64,000 bases of DNA, taken from assembly GCF_002080415.1 (NCBI RefSeq), contig NZ_CP020474.1:2617501-2681500 (forward strand). The letters are read 5' to 3'. The position numbers and the translations under genes are program-made. Below, piece by piece: positions 56,393 through 64,000 of the stretch; position 1 is the stretch's first letter; every line of letters starts with the position of its first letter. This DNA comes from Roseovarius mucosus (GTDB taxonomy: Bacteria; Pseudomonadota; Alphaproteobacteria; Rhodobacterales; Rhodobacteraceae). The notes below the pieces were generated by a model, which saw nothing but the letters and a program-made list of their open reading frames with translations, did not search any database and was not told the origin of the DNA.

Positions 56393-57385
56393 CTAGCGGC
56401 TCTGGCGCACAGGACGGCTGGCGTGGAGGATCTTGAAGCGGGTGTCGCCAGCTACCTCACTGACCGAGGTAAAGGACTGTGCCAGCGTGGTCTCATAGGG
56501 CAGATGCCGGTTGGCCACCATCCAGAGACTACCCGAGGGTTTGAGCATGCCCGCCGCCGCGCGTATAAAGGCGCGGCCAAGATCGGGATCGGCACTGCGG
56601 CTCTCGTGAAAAGGTGGGTTCATGATGACGCTATCGGCACGCGCGTCGGGCTTCCAGACGGTCGCATCGGCCCAATGAAATTGCGCGCGGGCGTCTGTGA
56701 CATTCTGGCGTGCACAGGCGAGGGCCGCATGATCGGCCTCAACCAGATCAAGACGGGTAATGCCGGCGCGTTCCAGAGCGCGCGCGCTTAGATAGCCCCA
56801 TCCCGCACCCAGATCGACCACATGCGCGCCAAGCGCTTGCGGCAGGCTATCCGCCAAAAGGCGCGATGCCGGATCAACCGCATCGGCGGAAAAGACCCCC
56901 GGTGCCGTGACATATCCACCCGCAATCGGCTGCGCTGTGGTTGCGGCCCAATCGGCAAATTCAGGGCCTGCGGCAAAGCTAAAGATCTTGCCGTGTGCCT
57001 TGGACAACGGCGCGCTGACCGCGACGCGGCGGCGGCAGTCGCGCAGCACCGATTCGATGCCATCGGTCTTGAGACCATCGACGATGATCAGGCCATCGGT
57101 GACGGTGGCGGCCTCTGCCAATGCGGCGCGTGCCCGTGCTTTGGCGCGGGGCAGACAGAGGATTGCAGCCCCATACCGCCCCTCGGGGGCTATGGCACAG
57201 TCATATCCCAAACCGGCAAAGTAATCATAATCGGGCTTGAGTGGCGTGATCACCTGCACGCGGTCCATGGGCAAGGCGGAGAGATCAGCCCCGACGCGCG
57301 GGGTGAATACGGCAATGCGTCCAGCCTCGGGCAGGGTCGCAACCCCGTCGGCGAGGGCAAGTGTCAGGCGGGTGGCGATGGCCAA
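56393..57385 (-). CDS. RsmC-like class I SAM-dependent methyltransferase (16S rRNA guanine-N2 type)
   Basis: 330 residues. Two-domain layout of RsmC/RlmG: an inactive N-terminal MTase-like half (LDYDYFAGLGYD region, residues 1-150), then the active half with VDLGAGWGYLSARAL (about 190), LVEADHAALACARQNV, and the NPPFHES catalytic motif (about 255), which supports exocyclic guanine methylation. The most likely start is TTG at 57383-57385, directly after the clpS stop, with purine-rich AGAATAAC before it. An ATG at 57436 is in frame but lies inside clpS. No other start fits well. Confidence 0.85.
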   Translation of the reverse strand: MAIATRLTLALADGVATLPEAGRIAVFTPRVGADLSALPMDRVQVITPLKPDYDYFAGLGYDCAIAPEGRYGAAILCLPRAKARARAALAEAATVTDGLIIVDGLKTDGIESVLRDCRRRVAVSAPLSKAHGKIFSFAAGPEFADWAATTAQPIAGGYVTAPGVFSADAVDPASRLLADSLPQALGAHVVDLGAGWGYLSARALERAGITRLDLVEADHAALACARQNVTDARAQFHWADATVWKPDARADSVIMNPPFHESRSADPDLGRAFIRAAAGMLKPSGSLWMVANRHLPYETTLAQSFTSVSEVAGDTRFKILHASRPVRQSR

Positions 57386-57386
57386 G

Positions 57387-57725
57387 TTATTCTTTTTCCA
57401 TGGTGCATTGCAGCGGATGTTGGTGACGGCGGGCAAAATCCATCACCTGCGCCACCTTGGTTTCGGCGATTTCGTGGCTGAAGACACCCACGACCGCCAG
57501 CCCCTTTTTGTGCACGGTCAGCATGATTTCAAAGGCCTGCGCGTGCGACATGCCGAAAAACCGTTCAAGCACGGCCACCACGAATTCCATCGGCGTGTAA
57601 TCGTCATTCAGCAGCAGAACCTTGTAGAGCGGCGGGCGCTTGGTCTTGGGCCGTGTGGCAACGACCACCGCAGGATCGCCCGCGTCCTCCTTGGGCCCGG
57701 TCATTGTAATCGGATGCTGGATCAT
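57387..57725 (-). CDS. clpS: ATP-dependent Clp protease adaptor
   Basis: 112 residues. Delivers N-degron substrates to ClpAP. The core [21 protein letters not shown] (about 33-53) with the DDYTPMEF substrate-binding loop, and [19 protein letters not shown], are typical; the basic N-terminal tail is usual in alphaproteobacteria. No clpA is in the window. Its stop is one base before the presumed TTG start of the methyltransferase gene. Confidence 0.95.
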   Translation of the reverse strand: MIQHPITMTGPKEDAGDPAVVVATRPKTKRPPLYKVLLLNDDYTPMEFVVAVLERFFGMSHAQAFEIMLTVHKKGLAVVGVFSHEIAETKVAQVMDFARRHQHPLQCTMEKE

Positions 57726-57828
57726 TTCAGTCGCACTATCGGATTATTGCCATGTGACAGGGTCTGTTTCATGACGTCTATATATCGTTTGACCGGGGTT
57801 AGAAAAGGGTCCCCGTGAAAGAAGGGGT

Positions 57829-58503
57829 TCAAGCCGTCGTGTGTGGGATCGGCACGATCAGGTCAGCCCCCTGCGCGCGGTTGGAATTGACCGTTGGGGC
57901 GACGCGCCACATCTCTAGTGTGTCCTCGGGCGCGGGGCGCATCAGCCGCGCCGCGCCATGCCCCGCCTCGCCCAACCAGAGCGGCCAATCCTGCGGTTCA
58001 AGGATCACCGGCATCCGGTGATGCACTTGCGCCATGCTGTCATTCGCGGCGCAGGTGACAATCGCGCAGGTGTCGATCCGGGTATTGCCGTGCTCCCAGA
58101 TTTGCCAGACCCCGGCCATGATAAGCGGCGCACCATCGCGCCTTTGGGTAAACCACGGCAGGCGTGTGTTGCCATCCCGCGTCCATTCGTAAAAGCCTGC
58201 GACGGGAATGAGACATCGGCGCGCGCGTGCCGCCTCGCGAAAGGCGGGTTTCTCAGCAATGGTCTCGGCGCGGGCGTTGATCAGCAGCGGGCCAGCGGTG
58301 GGGCTGTCATACCAATTCGGCAAGAACCCCCATCGCAAGGCCGAAAGCCGCCGCGTGCCGCTCTCGCCCAGACGAACAGTCGCGATCCGGGCTGTGGGAC
58401 AGACATTGTAATCGGGTGGCTCGGGCAGGTCGTTGTCCGGGGCCGCGCCAAAGAGTTGCGCCATCGCGTCATTGGGCAGGGTGATGACAAAGCGTCCGCA
58501 CAT
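57829..58503 (-). CDS. SRAP-domain protein (YedK/HMCES family, abasic-site response)
   Basis: 224 residues. Catalytic Cys2 follows the initiator Met (MCGRF), Asn in INARAET, Glu in GFYEW, and His in HHRMP: the full set needed to form a thiazolidine DNA-protein crosslink at abasic sites in single-stranded DNA. RWGFLPNW is another family mark. It starts 12 bases after the NHase alpha gene and may share its transcript, though the functional link is unclear. Confidence 0.93.
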   Translation of the reverse strand: MCGRFVITLPNDAMAQLFGAAPDNDLPEPPDYNVCPTARIATVRLGESGTRRLSALRWGFLPNWYDSPTAGPLLINARAETIAEKPAFREAARARRCLIPVAGFYEWTRDGNTRLPWFTQRRDGAPLIMAGVWQIWEHGNTRIDTCAIVTCAANDSMAQVHHRMPVILEPQDWPLWLGEAGHGAARLMRPAPEDTLEMWRVAPTVNSNRAQGADLIVPIPHTTA

Positions 58504-58515
58504 GCCAGCCGCCTC

Positions 58516-59178
58516 TCAGGGCTGACGGGGCAGGCCCGTACCAATCATCGAATCGCGCGTGACCAAGCTGGCCAATTGCGCCTCGTCCATCGCGTCGGTC
58601 CCCTCTGGCCGGGCGGGCAACACGATATAGCGCATATCGGCGGTGCTGTCGTGGACGCGGACGGTGACATCATCGGGCAGGTCCAGACCGAATTCACGCA
58701 GAACCGCGCGCGGTTCGCGCACCGCACGGCTGCGATATTCCCGCGTCTTGTACCAATCGGGCGGCAAGCCCAACAGGTTGCGCGGGTAGCACGAACAAAG
58801 CGTGCAGACGATGAGATTATGGGTCTGGGCGGTATTTTCAACTGCGATCAGATGGAGCGGGCCGATGTTGAACCCCATCTCGCGGCTGGCTGCAGAGGCA
58901 TTGGCCAAAAGCCGCGCCTTGAAATCGGGATCGACCCAGGCGCGCGCCACGACGGCCGCGCCGTTGGCGGGGCTGCGGGCATCCATCGCCTCAATCTGCG
59001 CAGCAATCTCGGCGGGGGTGAGCAGGCCTTTTTCCACGAGCAATTCGCGCACTGCGATTTCCATGCGCTGCCAATAGGTCAGTGGGCCATCGTTGTCGGC
59101 GCGGTAGGGATGGCCAGAGGGGCTCATCCCCTCATGGTGGAAATGGTCGTGATCGTGATCGTGGTGGTCATGGGGCAT
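58516..59178 (-). CDS. Cobalt-type nitrile hydratase alpha / thiocyanate hydrolase gamma subunit with His-rich N-terminus
   Basis: 220 residues. The metal-claw motif CTLCSC (Cys125, Cys128, Cys130) has Thr at the second position, which marks cobalt-type NHases (iron types have Ser). The two outer cysteines are normally oxidised to sulfinic and sulfenic acids. The N-terminus MPHDHHDHDHDHFHHEG holds eight His and four Asp, like metallochaperone tails. ATG 59178 starts that tail; a longer frame from 59274 is inside the upstream gene. It overlaps the beta-C gene by 11 bases. Substrates may be nitriles or thiocyanate; no activator gene is visible nearby. Confidence 0.9.
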   Translation of the reverse strand: MPHDHHDHDHDHFHHEGMSPSGHPYRADNDGPLTYWQRMEIAVRELLVEKGLLTPAEIAAQIEAMDARSPANGAAVVARAWVDPDFKARLLANASAASREMGFNIGPLHLIAVENTAQTHNLIVCTLCSCYPRNLLGLPPDWYKTREYRSRAVREPRAVLREFGLDLPDDVTVRVHDSTADMRYIVLPARPEGTDAMDEAQLASLVTRDSMIGTGLPRQP

Positions 59179-59446
59179 GGCTATCCACCTGTTCCAGCCA
59201 ATGCGCGTAGAGTTCGGCATCGAGCGTGTCGTCGGGGTTCTCTGCCGTTTCGCCCCAAATGTCGCGCATGGCAAAACGGACGCGATACAGCGGCTTTTCC
59301 TCGGCGGTCAGGCCATAGGCCAGTTGCTCGGGGTTGCGAAAGGCCCCCAAGGATCGCTCGATCACGCCCTGCTTGCCGCGCAGATACCACGGGGCGCGCA
59401 CATGACCCGGCGGCGTCAGCGCCTTGACCCGCACCCGCTCAGCCAT
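59168..59446 (-). CDS. Nitrile hydratase beta C-terminal-half-like subunit (SCNase alpha-like)
   Basis: 92 residues matching the C-terminal, SH3-like barrel part of NHase beta: VKALTPPGHVRAPWYLRGKQG, LYRVRFAMRDIWG, DAELYAHWLE. In ordinary NHase this half is fused to the HDMGG half; here it is a separate gene, as in thiocyanate hydrolase. ATG 59446 overlaps the preceding gene by eight bases, and the stop overlaps the alpha-subunit start by 11. The longer frame from 59524 lies inside the upstream gene and is rejected. Confidence 0.87.
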   Translation of the reverse strand: MAERVRVKALTPPGHVRAPWYLRGKQGVIERSLGAFRNPEQLAYGLTAEEKPLYRVRFAMRDIWGETAENPDDTLDAELYAHWLEQVDSHAP

Positions 59447-59777
59447 CTTGCGCCTCGGCATAGGTTGGACCGCGCGCGGCAACAGCATCCATCCGGGCCG
59501 CCAATTCCTCAAGCGAATAGGCACCGGCCTCGAGCAGGTTCTGGTTCACGGCAGCGATCCAGCGTTCGTAATAGGAATACGTCTCAAACGCGTCTTCGCC
59601 CATATCCTCAAGAGCGCGACGCAGCCCGTCAACGGTAAACAGGCCCTTTTCCCCGCAGAGCACCATCAGCGCATCAATGCGCTTTTCCCAAAGGGCAAAA
59701 TCATGACCGTCCATCGGCACAGGCCCGGCAGCCTGTCCGCCCATGTCGTGCCAGCGGCGTCCATCCCAATCACTCAT
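59439..59777 (-). CDS. Nitrile hydratase beta N-terminal-half-like subunit (SCNase beta-like)
   Basis: 112 residues matching the N-terminal part of NHase beta: HDMGG (10-14), FALWEKRIDAL, FETYSYYERWIAAVNQNLLEAG. Some databases call such short proteins nitrile hydratase accessory protein, because the accessory protein shares this fold; the HDMGG motif and adjacency to the beta-C gene make a structural subunit more likely. It is the first gene of the three-gene set and starts 40 bases after the fliG-like stop. Confidence 0.85.
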   Translation of the reverse strand: MSDWDGRRWHDMGGQAAGPVPMDGHDFALWEKRIDALMVLCGEKGLFTVDGLRRALEDMGEDAFETYSYYERWIAAVNQNLLEAGAYSLEELAARMDAVAARGPTYAEAQDG

Positions 59778-59817
59778 GGGATCAAGCCTAGGAGGGCCGG
59801 CGTGGCTTGTCCAGTGG

Positions 59818-60882
59818 TCACGCGCTCTGGTCTTCTTCGGGGGTCACATAGGCGATCTCGCCCGCCGCTTCGAGGGTGCGCACGGCGTTGACCACGGCGG
59901 TCATCGCTTCTTCGGCATCGCGCAGGCGTACGCGGCCGCGCTCTTGTATTTCCTCACGCATGGCCTCTGCCATGCGTTTGCCCATGTTGCTGAGGATGAA
60001 CTCGGCCACGGGCGCCAGATCGCCCGAGGCTGCCCCCGCAAGCGCCGTGACAAGAACCGCCTGATCCACTTCCCGCGTGATGCGCGGGATATCCGTGGGC
60101 TTCACCCGCTCAGGAATATGCACAAAGGTAAAGATCGCGCGCCGCACAAGGTTTGCGAAGTCTTGATCGGCTTCGTCCAATCCTGTCAGCACGTCATCGC
60201 GCGTCGCGGCGGGCGAGAAGTTGAGTATTGCGCCCACACGTTCGACCGCCCCTTGGGCAAAGGCGGTTTCGGGGATGTCGTGCAATTCCGCGGCAAGTGC
60301 CAGACCGATCCTGTCAACGGCCTCGGGGCTGACCGCGCCGGTCTGCGATACCGCATAGGTGATCCGCCGCGCCAATTCTCCGGGGAGTTTGCCCAAAAGG
60401 TCCGCCGCGCGCGCCACGTCGAGCTTGGACAAGAGCACGGCCGCAATCTCTGTGCTTTCCCGTTCGACAATGGGGATGAGCGCGGCAAGATCGGCGTGTT
60501 TCACCTGCTCCCAAGGGTCGCCCTGTTGGCGCACGCCCGCCTCCTTGCGCAGGCGCGCAGCGGTTTGCGGGCTGATCCGGCCATCGAGCGCGCTAAGCGC
60601 CCCGGCCACGCCGCGCGGAAAGGTCAGCCCCATCCCCTCCAACTCCTGCGCGAATTCCGCGACCACATCCGCAAGCGTTCCTCGGTCGACATAGCGCATC
60701 GACCCCATCTGTGTGGTGAGGCGCGCTTGCAACACGTCCGGCAGGTCGGTCAGCGCGATTTCAGCCCCTTCGTTGATCAGAAACCTGACGATGATCGCCG
60801 CCTTTTGCGCGCGCGTCAGATGAGCAGCCACCCCGCCATGGGCGACGGTGCTCAGTCGGGCCAAAGGGGTGGTTGTTTTCAT
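59818..60882 (-). CDS. fliG: FliG-family flagellar motor switch protein (stand-alone copy)
   Basis: 354 residues. N-terminal (about 20-110: LTRAQKAAIIVRFLINEG), middle (about 125-200: HADLAALIPIVERESTEIAAVLLSKL) and C-terminal domains (about 240-340: LVRRAIFTFVHIP, the torque helix ILSNMGKRMAEAMREEIQERGRVRLRDAEEA with its charged residues) are all present. No other flagellar genes occur in the window, so it is an isolated copy, as seen in many Rhodobacterales. It is convergent with nothing and lies upstream of the NHase genes on the same strand. It may be a second FliG or the only one; this cannot be decided here. Confidence 0.9.
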   Translation of the reverse strand: MKTTTPLARLSTVAHGGVAAHLTRAQKAAIIVRFLINEGAEIALTDLPDVLQARLTTQMGSMRYVDRGTLADVVAEFAQELEGMGLTFPRGVAGALSALDGRISPQTAARLRKEAGVRQQGDPWEQVKHADLAALIPIVERESTEIAAVLLSKLDVARAADLLGKLPGELARRITYAVSQTGAVSPEAVDRIGLALAAELHDIPETAFAQGAVERVGAILNFSPAATRDDVLTGLDEADQDFANLVRRAIFTFVHIPERVKPTDIPRITREVDQAVLVTALAGAASGDLAPVAEFILSNMGKRMAEAMREEIQERGRVRLRDAEEAMTAVVNAVRTLEAAGEIAYVTPEEDQSA

Positions 60883-61007
60883 CGTGGGCCTCTCTGCGGG
60901 TCTCGTCTGACCTTAGGGGCCAAAGGGTGAAGAATTCTCTAAACCCTGCCCGGTATTTCGGTGGTTTCCCGGATGACGCCGCTCGCGCTTCGTGCTAGGG
61001 CCGAGAC

Positions 61008-63263
61008 ATGAGCCAGATGCCCAGCAAGGTCGAAATCCTGCAATGGATTTCGGACAACCCGACCCTCACCGCGAAACGCGATATCGCCAAGGCCTTTGGC
61101 ATCAAGGGGGCTGCGCGGATCGACCTCAAGCGCCTGCTCAAGGAGCTCGAGGACGAAGGCCATCTGGAAAAGCGCAAGAAATCCTATCGTGACCCTGACC
61201 GGCTGCCACCTGTAAGCGTGTTGCAGATCACGGGGCAGGCCTCTGACGGAGAACTGCTTGCGCGGCCCTTGGAATGGACGGGTGAGGGAATAGAGCCTGT
61301 CGTGCTTCTTATTCCGCGCGCCTCTGACCCCGCGATGGGGGTAGGCGACCGCATCCTGGCGCGTCTGCAAGAGGTCAAGGGCGAAAGCCATCACTATGAG
61401 GCGCGGTTGATTCGCCGTATCGGCACCAACCCGCGAAAAGTGCTGGGAATTTTCCGCAAAGGGGCAGAGGGCGGGCGCATCCTGCCTATCGACAAGGGCG
61501 ACGGCAAGGAATGGCACGTGGCCGCGGATGCCACAGGCGGCGCCCAGGATGGCGAGCTTGTCGAGGCGGAACAGGCGGGTCCTGCGGGCCGCATGGGCCT
61601 GCCGCGCGCGCGGGTTCTGGACCGGTTGGGCGATCCCTCGGCACCCAAGGCAGTTTCGCTTATCGCTATCCATCAGCACGGAATCCCCGACAGCTTTCCC
61701 GATGCCGTGATTGCAGAGGCGGATGCGATGAAACCTGCGGGCCTCAAGGGCCGTGAGGATATGCGTGATATGCCGCTGATCACGATTGATCCTTGGGATG
61801 CGCGCGACCATGACGATGCGGTCTGGGCCCATGCCGATGATGATCCCAAGAACGAAGGGGGGCATGTGATCTGGGTGGCGATTGCCGATGTGGCGCATTA
61901 CGTGCGCCCCGGCACGGCGCTTGACCACGAGGCGCGCAAGCGCGGCAATTCGAGCTATTTCCCTGATCGCGTTGTGCCGATGCTACCCGACCGCCTATCT
62001 GGTGATTTGTGTTCGCTGCATGAGGGTGTGCCACGCGCCTGTATCGCGGTGCGGATGCAGATCACCGCGACCGGTGAAAAGATCGGGCATCGGTTTGTGC
62101 GCGGTCTTATGCGCTCTGCTGCGTCGCTGACGTATCAACAGGTTCAGTCGGCGCAGGATGGTGCGCCGGATGACAAATGCGCGCCCCTGATGGACGAGGT
62201 GATTACACCGCTCTATGCCGCCTATGCCGCATTAGAGGAGGCGCGGCGTCGTCGTCAGCCGCTCGACCTCGACCTGCCCGAGCGCAAGGTGGTCCTGAGT
62301 GACGCGGGCAAGGTTTTGTCGGTGAATTTCACCGAGCGACTGGAGGCCCATAAGCTGATCGAGGAATGTATGGTGTTGGCCAATGTGGCCGCCGCCGAAA
62401 CGCTGGTGGCGCGCAAATCGGCGCTTTTGTTCCGGGTGCATGAGGAACCAAGCCCCGAAAAACTTGATGCCCTGCGCGAGGTAGCGGCGACGGCGGGGAT
62501 GGTGCTTGCCAAGGGTCAGGTGCTGAAAACCGCACATCTTAACGCGCTGCTGCATGCAGCGCGCGATACGGATCATTCCGAGGTGATCAACATGTCCACC
62601 CTGCGCGCGATGACGCAGGCCTATTATGCGCCGCAAAACTTCGGACATTTCGGCCTTGCACTTCAGGCCTATGCGCATTTCACCTCGCCCATTCGGCGCT
62701 ATTCCGATCTTGTGGTCCATCGGGCGCTGATTTCGGCGCATGGCTGGGGCAAAGATGGTCTGAGCCATGAGGAAGAAGCGCAGCTTGAGGAGACGGCGCA
62801 GCATATTTCCGACACCGAGCGCCGCTCGATGATGGCCGAGCGTGACACCAATGATCGCTATCTGGCGGCGTTTCTGTCGGAGCGATTGGGTGAGGAATTC
62901 ACCGGGCGTATCAGCGGCGTCGTCAAATTCGGCGTGTTCGTGAAACTGGATGAAACCGGGGCGGATGGGTTGATCCCGGTCCGCTCATTGGGCCGGGAAT
63001 ATTTCCACTTCGACCGCGAAGCAAGCACGCTGATGGGGTCCGATACCGGGCTTACGATTGGCTTGGGGCAGCGCGTGACGGTCAAGCTGGCCGAGGCCGC
63101 GCCCGTGACAGGTGGCATTGCGCTTGAACTGGTTAGCCTTGATGGCGAGACCCTGCCCAAAGGCCCGCGCGCCACACGCGGCAAGCCGCCCAAACGCAAG
63201 CTTGGCAGCGCCAAGCGCAAGGCGACGGTCGAGAGGCGCAAGGCCGAGCGCAAGCGTCGGTAG
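61008..63263 (+). CDS. rnr: Ribonuclease R
   Basis: 751 residues. An N-terminal helix-turn-helix-like domain (about 1-60), cold-shock domains (about 60-230), the RNB exonuclease domain (about 240-570, with DPWDARDHDDAVWA carrying the metal-binding Asp set, RGNSSYFPDRVVPMLP, and HFTSPIRRYSDL), an S1 domain (about 625-705: EEFTGRISGVVKFGVFVKLDETGADGLIPV), and a Lys/Arg-rich tail. It degrades structured RNA 3' to 5' in quality control. ATG 61008 is the first in a divergent arrangement with fliG. Length and domain order match the family. Confidence 0.95.
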   Translation: MSQMPSKVEILQWISDNPTLTAKRDIAKAFGIKGAARIDLKRLLKELEDEGHLEKRKKSYRDPDRLPPVSVLQITGQASDGELLARPLEWTGEGIEPVVLLIPRASDPAMGVGDRILARLQEVKGESHHYEARLIRRIGTNPRKVLGIFRKGAEGGRILPIDKGDGKEWHVAADATGGAQDGELVEAEQAGPAGRMGLPRARVLDRLGDPSAPKAVSLIAIHQHGIPDSFPDAVIAEADAMKPAGLKGREDMRDMPLITIDPWDARDHDDAVWAHADDDPKNEGGHVIWVAIADVAHYVRPGTALDHEARKRGNSSYFPDRVVPMLPDRLSGDLCSLHEGVPRACIAVRMQITATGEKIGHRFVRGLMRSAASLTYQQVQSAQDGAPDDKCAPLMDEVITPLYAAYAALEEARRRRQPLDLDLPERKVVLSDAGKVLSVNFTERLEAHKLIEECMVLANVAAAETLVARKSALLFRVHEEPSPEKLDALREVAATAGMVLAKGQVLKTAHLNALLHAARDTDHSEVINMSTLRAMTQAYYAPQNFGHFGLALQAYAHFTSPIRRYSDLVVHRALISAHGWGKDGLSHEEEAQLEETAQHISDTERRSMMAERDTNDRYLAAFLSERLGEEFTGRISGVVKFGVFVKLDETGADGLIPVRSLGREYFHFDREASTLMGSDTGLTIGLGQRVTVKLAEAAPVTGGIALELVSLDGETLPKGPRATRGKPPKRKLGSAKRKATVERRKAERKRR

Positions 63264-63281
63264 GTAAAAGATCGGACGCCC

Positions 63282-63848
63282 TCAGCGCAGCCCGTCGCGT
63301 GCAATCGTAACCGCCAAATCCCGCACGGCCTGACCGCGTGCTGCGGCGATGGCGGTAATGCCTGCCTCGTCCGGTACGGGCACGCTCAGGTCAAAAAGCT
63401 GCGCGCGTGCGCGGCCATTCTCAGATGACACGAAATACTGCCCGGCAAGCCGGAATACGCCATCCGCTTGCGCCAGCATCTCTTCGACCCGCACCTCGAC
63501 CTGCGCCTCGGGAAAGCCACCAAAGGGCCAAGGCTCTGCCGCCACCCGCGCGCCGGTGATTTGGGCCAGATGACGGCTGAGTTCCAACGTGATGGCGCGG
63601 CCCGGATCATCGGCCCAAAAGAGGCCGGGTTGAGTGCTCAGAACACCTGTTGCATCCGAGAAATAGATTTCCTCACCCGCGGCATATCCCGGCAAGGACA
63701 CCTCGCGCAGCGCGACCGAGCCAAAGGCGATGCGCTGCTTGGTCTCAACCGGCGCGCGTGGCACGGTCAGTCGCTGTTCGGGAGCAGAGGTGCAGGCGGT
63801 GAGGGCGGCCAGCAAAAGCAGGGCGGAAAATCTCTTCATTCTCATCAT
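63282..63848 (-). CDS. PqiC-like membrane lipoprotein (ABC-type transport auxiliary component)
   Basis: 188 residues. A lipoprotein signal with lipobox LTAC (Cys19) after MMRMKRFSALLLLAA, then the YbfP/PqiC-type domain (QRIAFGSVALREVSLPGYAAGEEIYFSD, then AVRDLAVTIA). Its family partners are MCE/MlaD proteins, and the frame just upstream on the same strand is the end of such a gene, with an ATGA overlap. It probably works in lipid transport across the periplasm, anchored to the outer membrane. Confidence 0.85.
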   Translation of the reverse strand: MMRMKRFSALLLLAALTACTSAPEQRLTVPRAPVETKQRIAFGSVALREVSLPGYAAGEEIYFSDATGVLSTQPGLFWADDPGRAITLELSRHLAQITGARVAAEPWPFGGFPEAQVEVRVEEMLAQADGVFRLAGQYFVSSENGRARAQLFDLSVPVPDEAGITAIAAARGQAVRDLAVTIARDGLR

Positions 63849-64000
63849 CTTCCCAAAAGCAGCGAATTTGGATTCCGTTCTATGGCTCGGGCCAAGGATG
63901 ACACAGCACGCGCGGCGCGTTCAACCTCGCGCATTGCGGCGCGGGCGTCGCGGCCTACACCATTGTCGGCGGCATAGCCTGCCAGCGTGCCGCGCGCCTG
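63845..64000 (-). CDS. MCE/MlaD-domain (PqiB/YebT-like) protein, C-terminal end (partial at window edge)
   Basis: The minus-strand frame entering at 64000 reads to a TGA at 63845-63847. It ends with SLARAIERNPNSLLLGR, which I recognise as the usual C-terminus of PqiB-type MlaD proteins (ERNPxxLLxGR). The upstream 30 residues are Ala/Arg-rich and helical, as in the tail of these proteins. Its stop overlaps the start of the PqiC-like gene. Only 51 residues are visible, so domain composition is unknown. Confidence 0.75.
   Translation of the reverse strand, partial: QARGTLAGYAADNGVGRDARAAMREVERAARAVSSLARAIERNPNSLLLGR

Noticed and set aside
59439..59777. Calling the 112-residue protein a nitrile hydratase accessory/activator protein
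   Set aside because: The HDMGG motif and the adjacent separate beta-C gene fit a structural subunit better; the similarity to accessory proteins reflects a shared fold.

Overview
The window looks like a chromosomal segment of an alphaproteobacterium of the Rhodobacterales, most likely the marine Roseobacter group. This rests on high GC, ATGA-type start/stop overlaps, a B12-dependent ribonucleotide reductase, an Urt/Ure urea block with an N-terminally extended UrtB, NasT/NasS control of nitrate assimilation, several polyamine-type ABC transporters, a TRAP system and a FliG paralogue. Genus-level placement is inference. I see no rRNA or tRNA genes, CRISPR array, transposase or phage genes.

Layout. 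1-8.0 kb: the end of nrdJ, a PLP-dependent threonine-type dehydratase, a PHA synthase, and a divergent P2-type cation ATPase. 8.3-21.6 kb: nitrate/nitrite assimilation, comprising nasT-nasS, a leader RNA with two ANTAR-type hexaloop hairpins and an intrinsic terminator, then nrtA-nrtB-(fused double ATPase)-nirB-nirD-nasA. A convergent sirohydrochlorin chelatase follows, behind the decayed 3' end of a cytochrome-d1-type gene, and then a DUF4202 gene. 22.0-27.1 kb: a quinone oxidoreductase and a polyamine-type ABC operon. 27.4-38.5 kb: urea uptake (urtABCDE) and urease (ureD-A-x-B-C-E-F-G, where x is a 52-residue His-containing membrane peptide). 38.5-43.6 kb: a TetR regulator, a palindromic operator and an RND efflux pair. 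43.7-48.7 kb: a second polyamine-type ABC operon ending in a PHP metallohydrolase. 48.8-54.6 kb: a GMC oxidoreductase divergent from a TRAP transporter and an IclR regulator. 54.6-60.9 kb (minus strand): fliG-like, a three-gene cobalt nitrile hydratase / thiocyanate hydrolase-like enzyme, SRAP, clpS, an RsmC-like methyltransferase, an SDR with altered catalytic motifs, and hemF. 61.0-64.0 kb: rnr, and a PqiC-like lipoprotein behind the end of an MCE/MlaD-domain gene.

How the genes fit together. The central 30 kb is a nitrogen-acquisition region. Nitrate is imported by the Nrt transporter, reduced by NasA and then NirBD to ammonium, with siroheme probably supplied through the CbiX-type chelatase. 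Urea is imported by Urt and hydrolysed by urease, and polyamine-type transporters bring in organic nitrogen. NasS is expected to sense nitrate and release NasT, which binds the leader RNA before nrtA and allows read-through of the terminator; all the RNA parts are visible here. Metal demand is notable: nickel for urease, cobalt for the NHase-like enzyme, and cobalamin for NrdJ.

The observations most worth a second look are the complete ANTAR/terminator leader, the heme-d1 pseudogene in front of the chelatase, the split NHase/SCNase-like enzyme with a His-rich N-terminus, the SDR whose catalytic Lys and NNAG motif are replaced, and the small peptide inside the urease operon.
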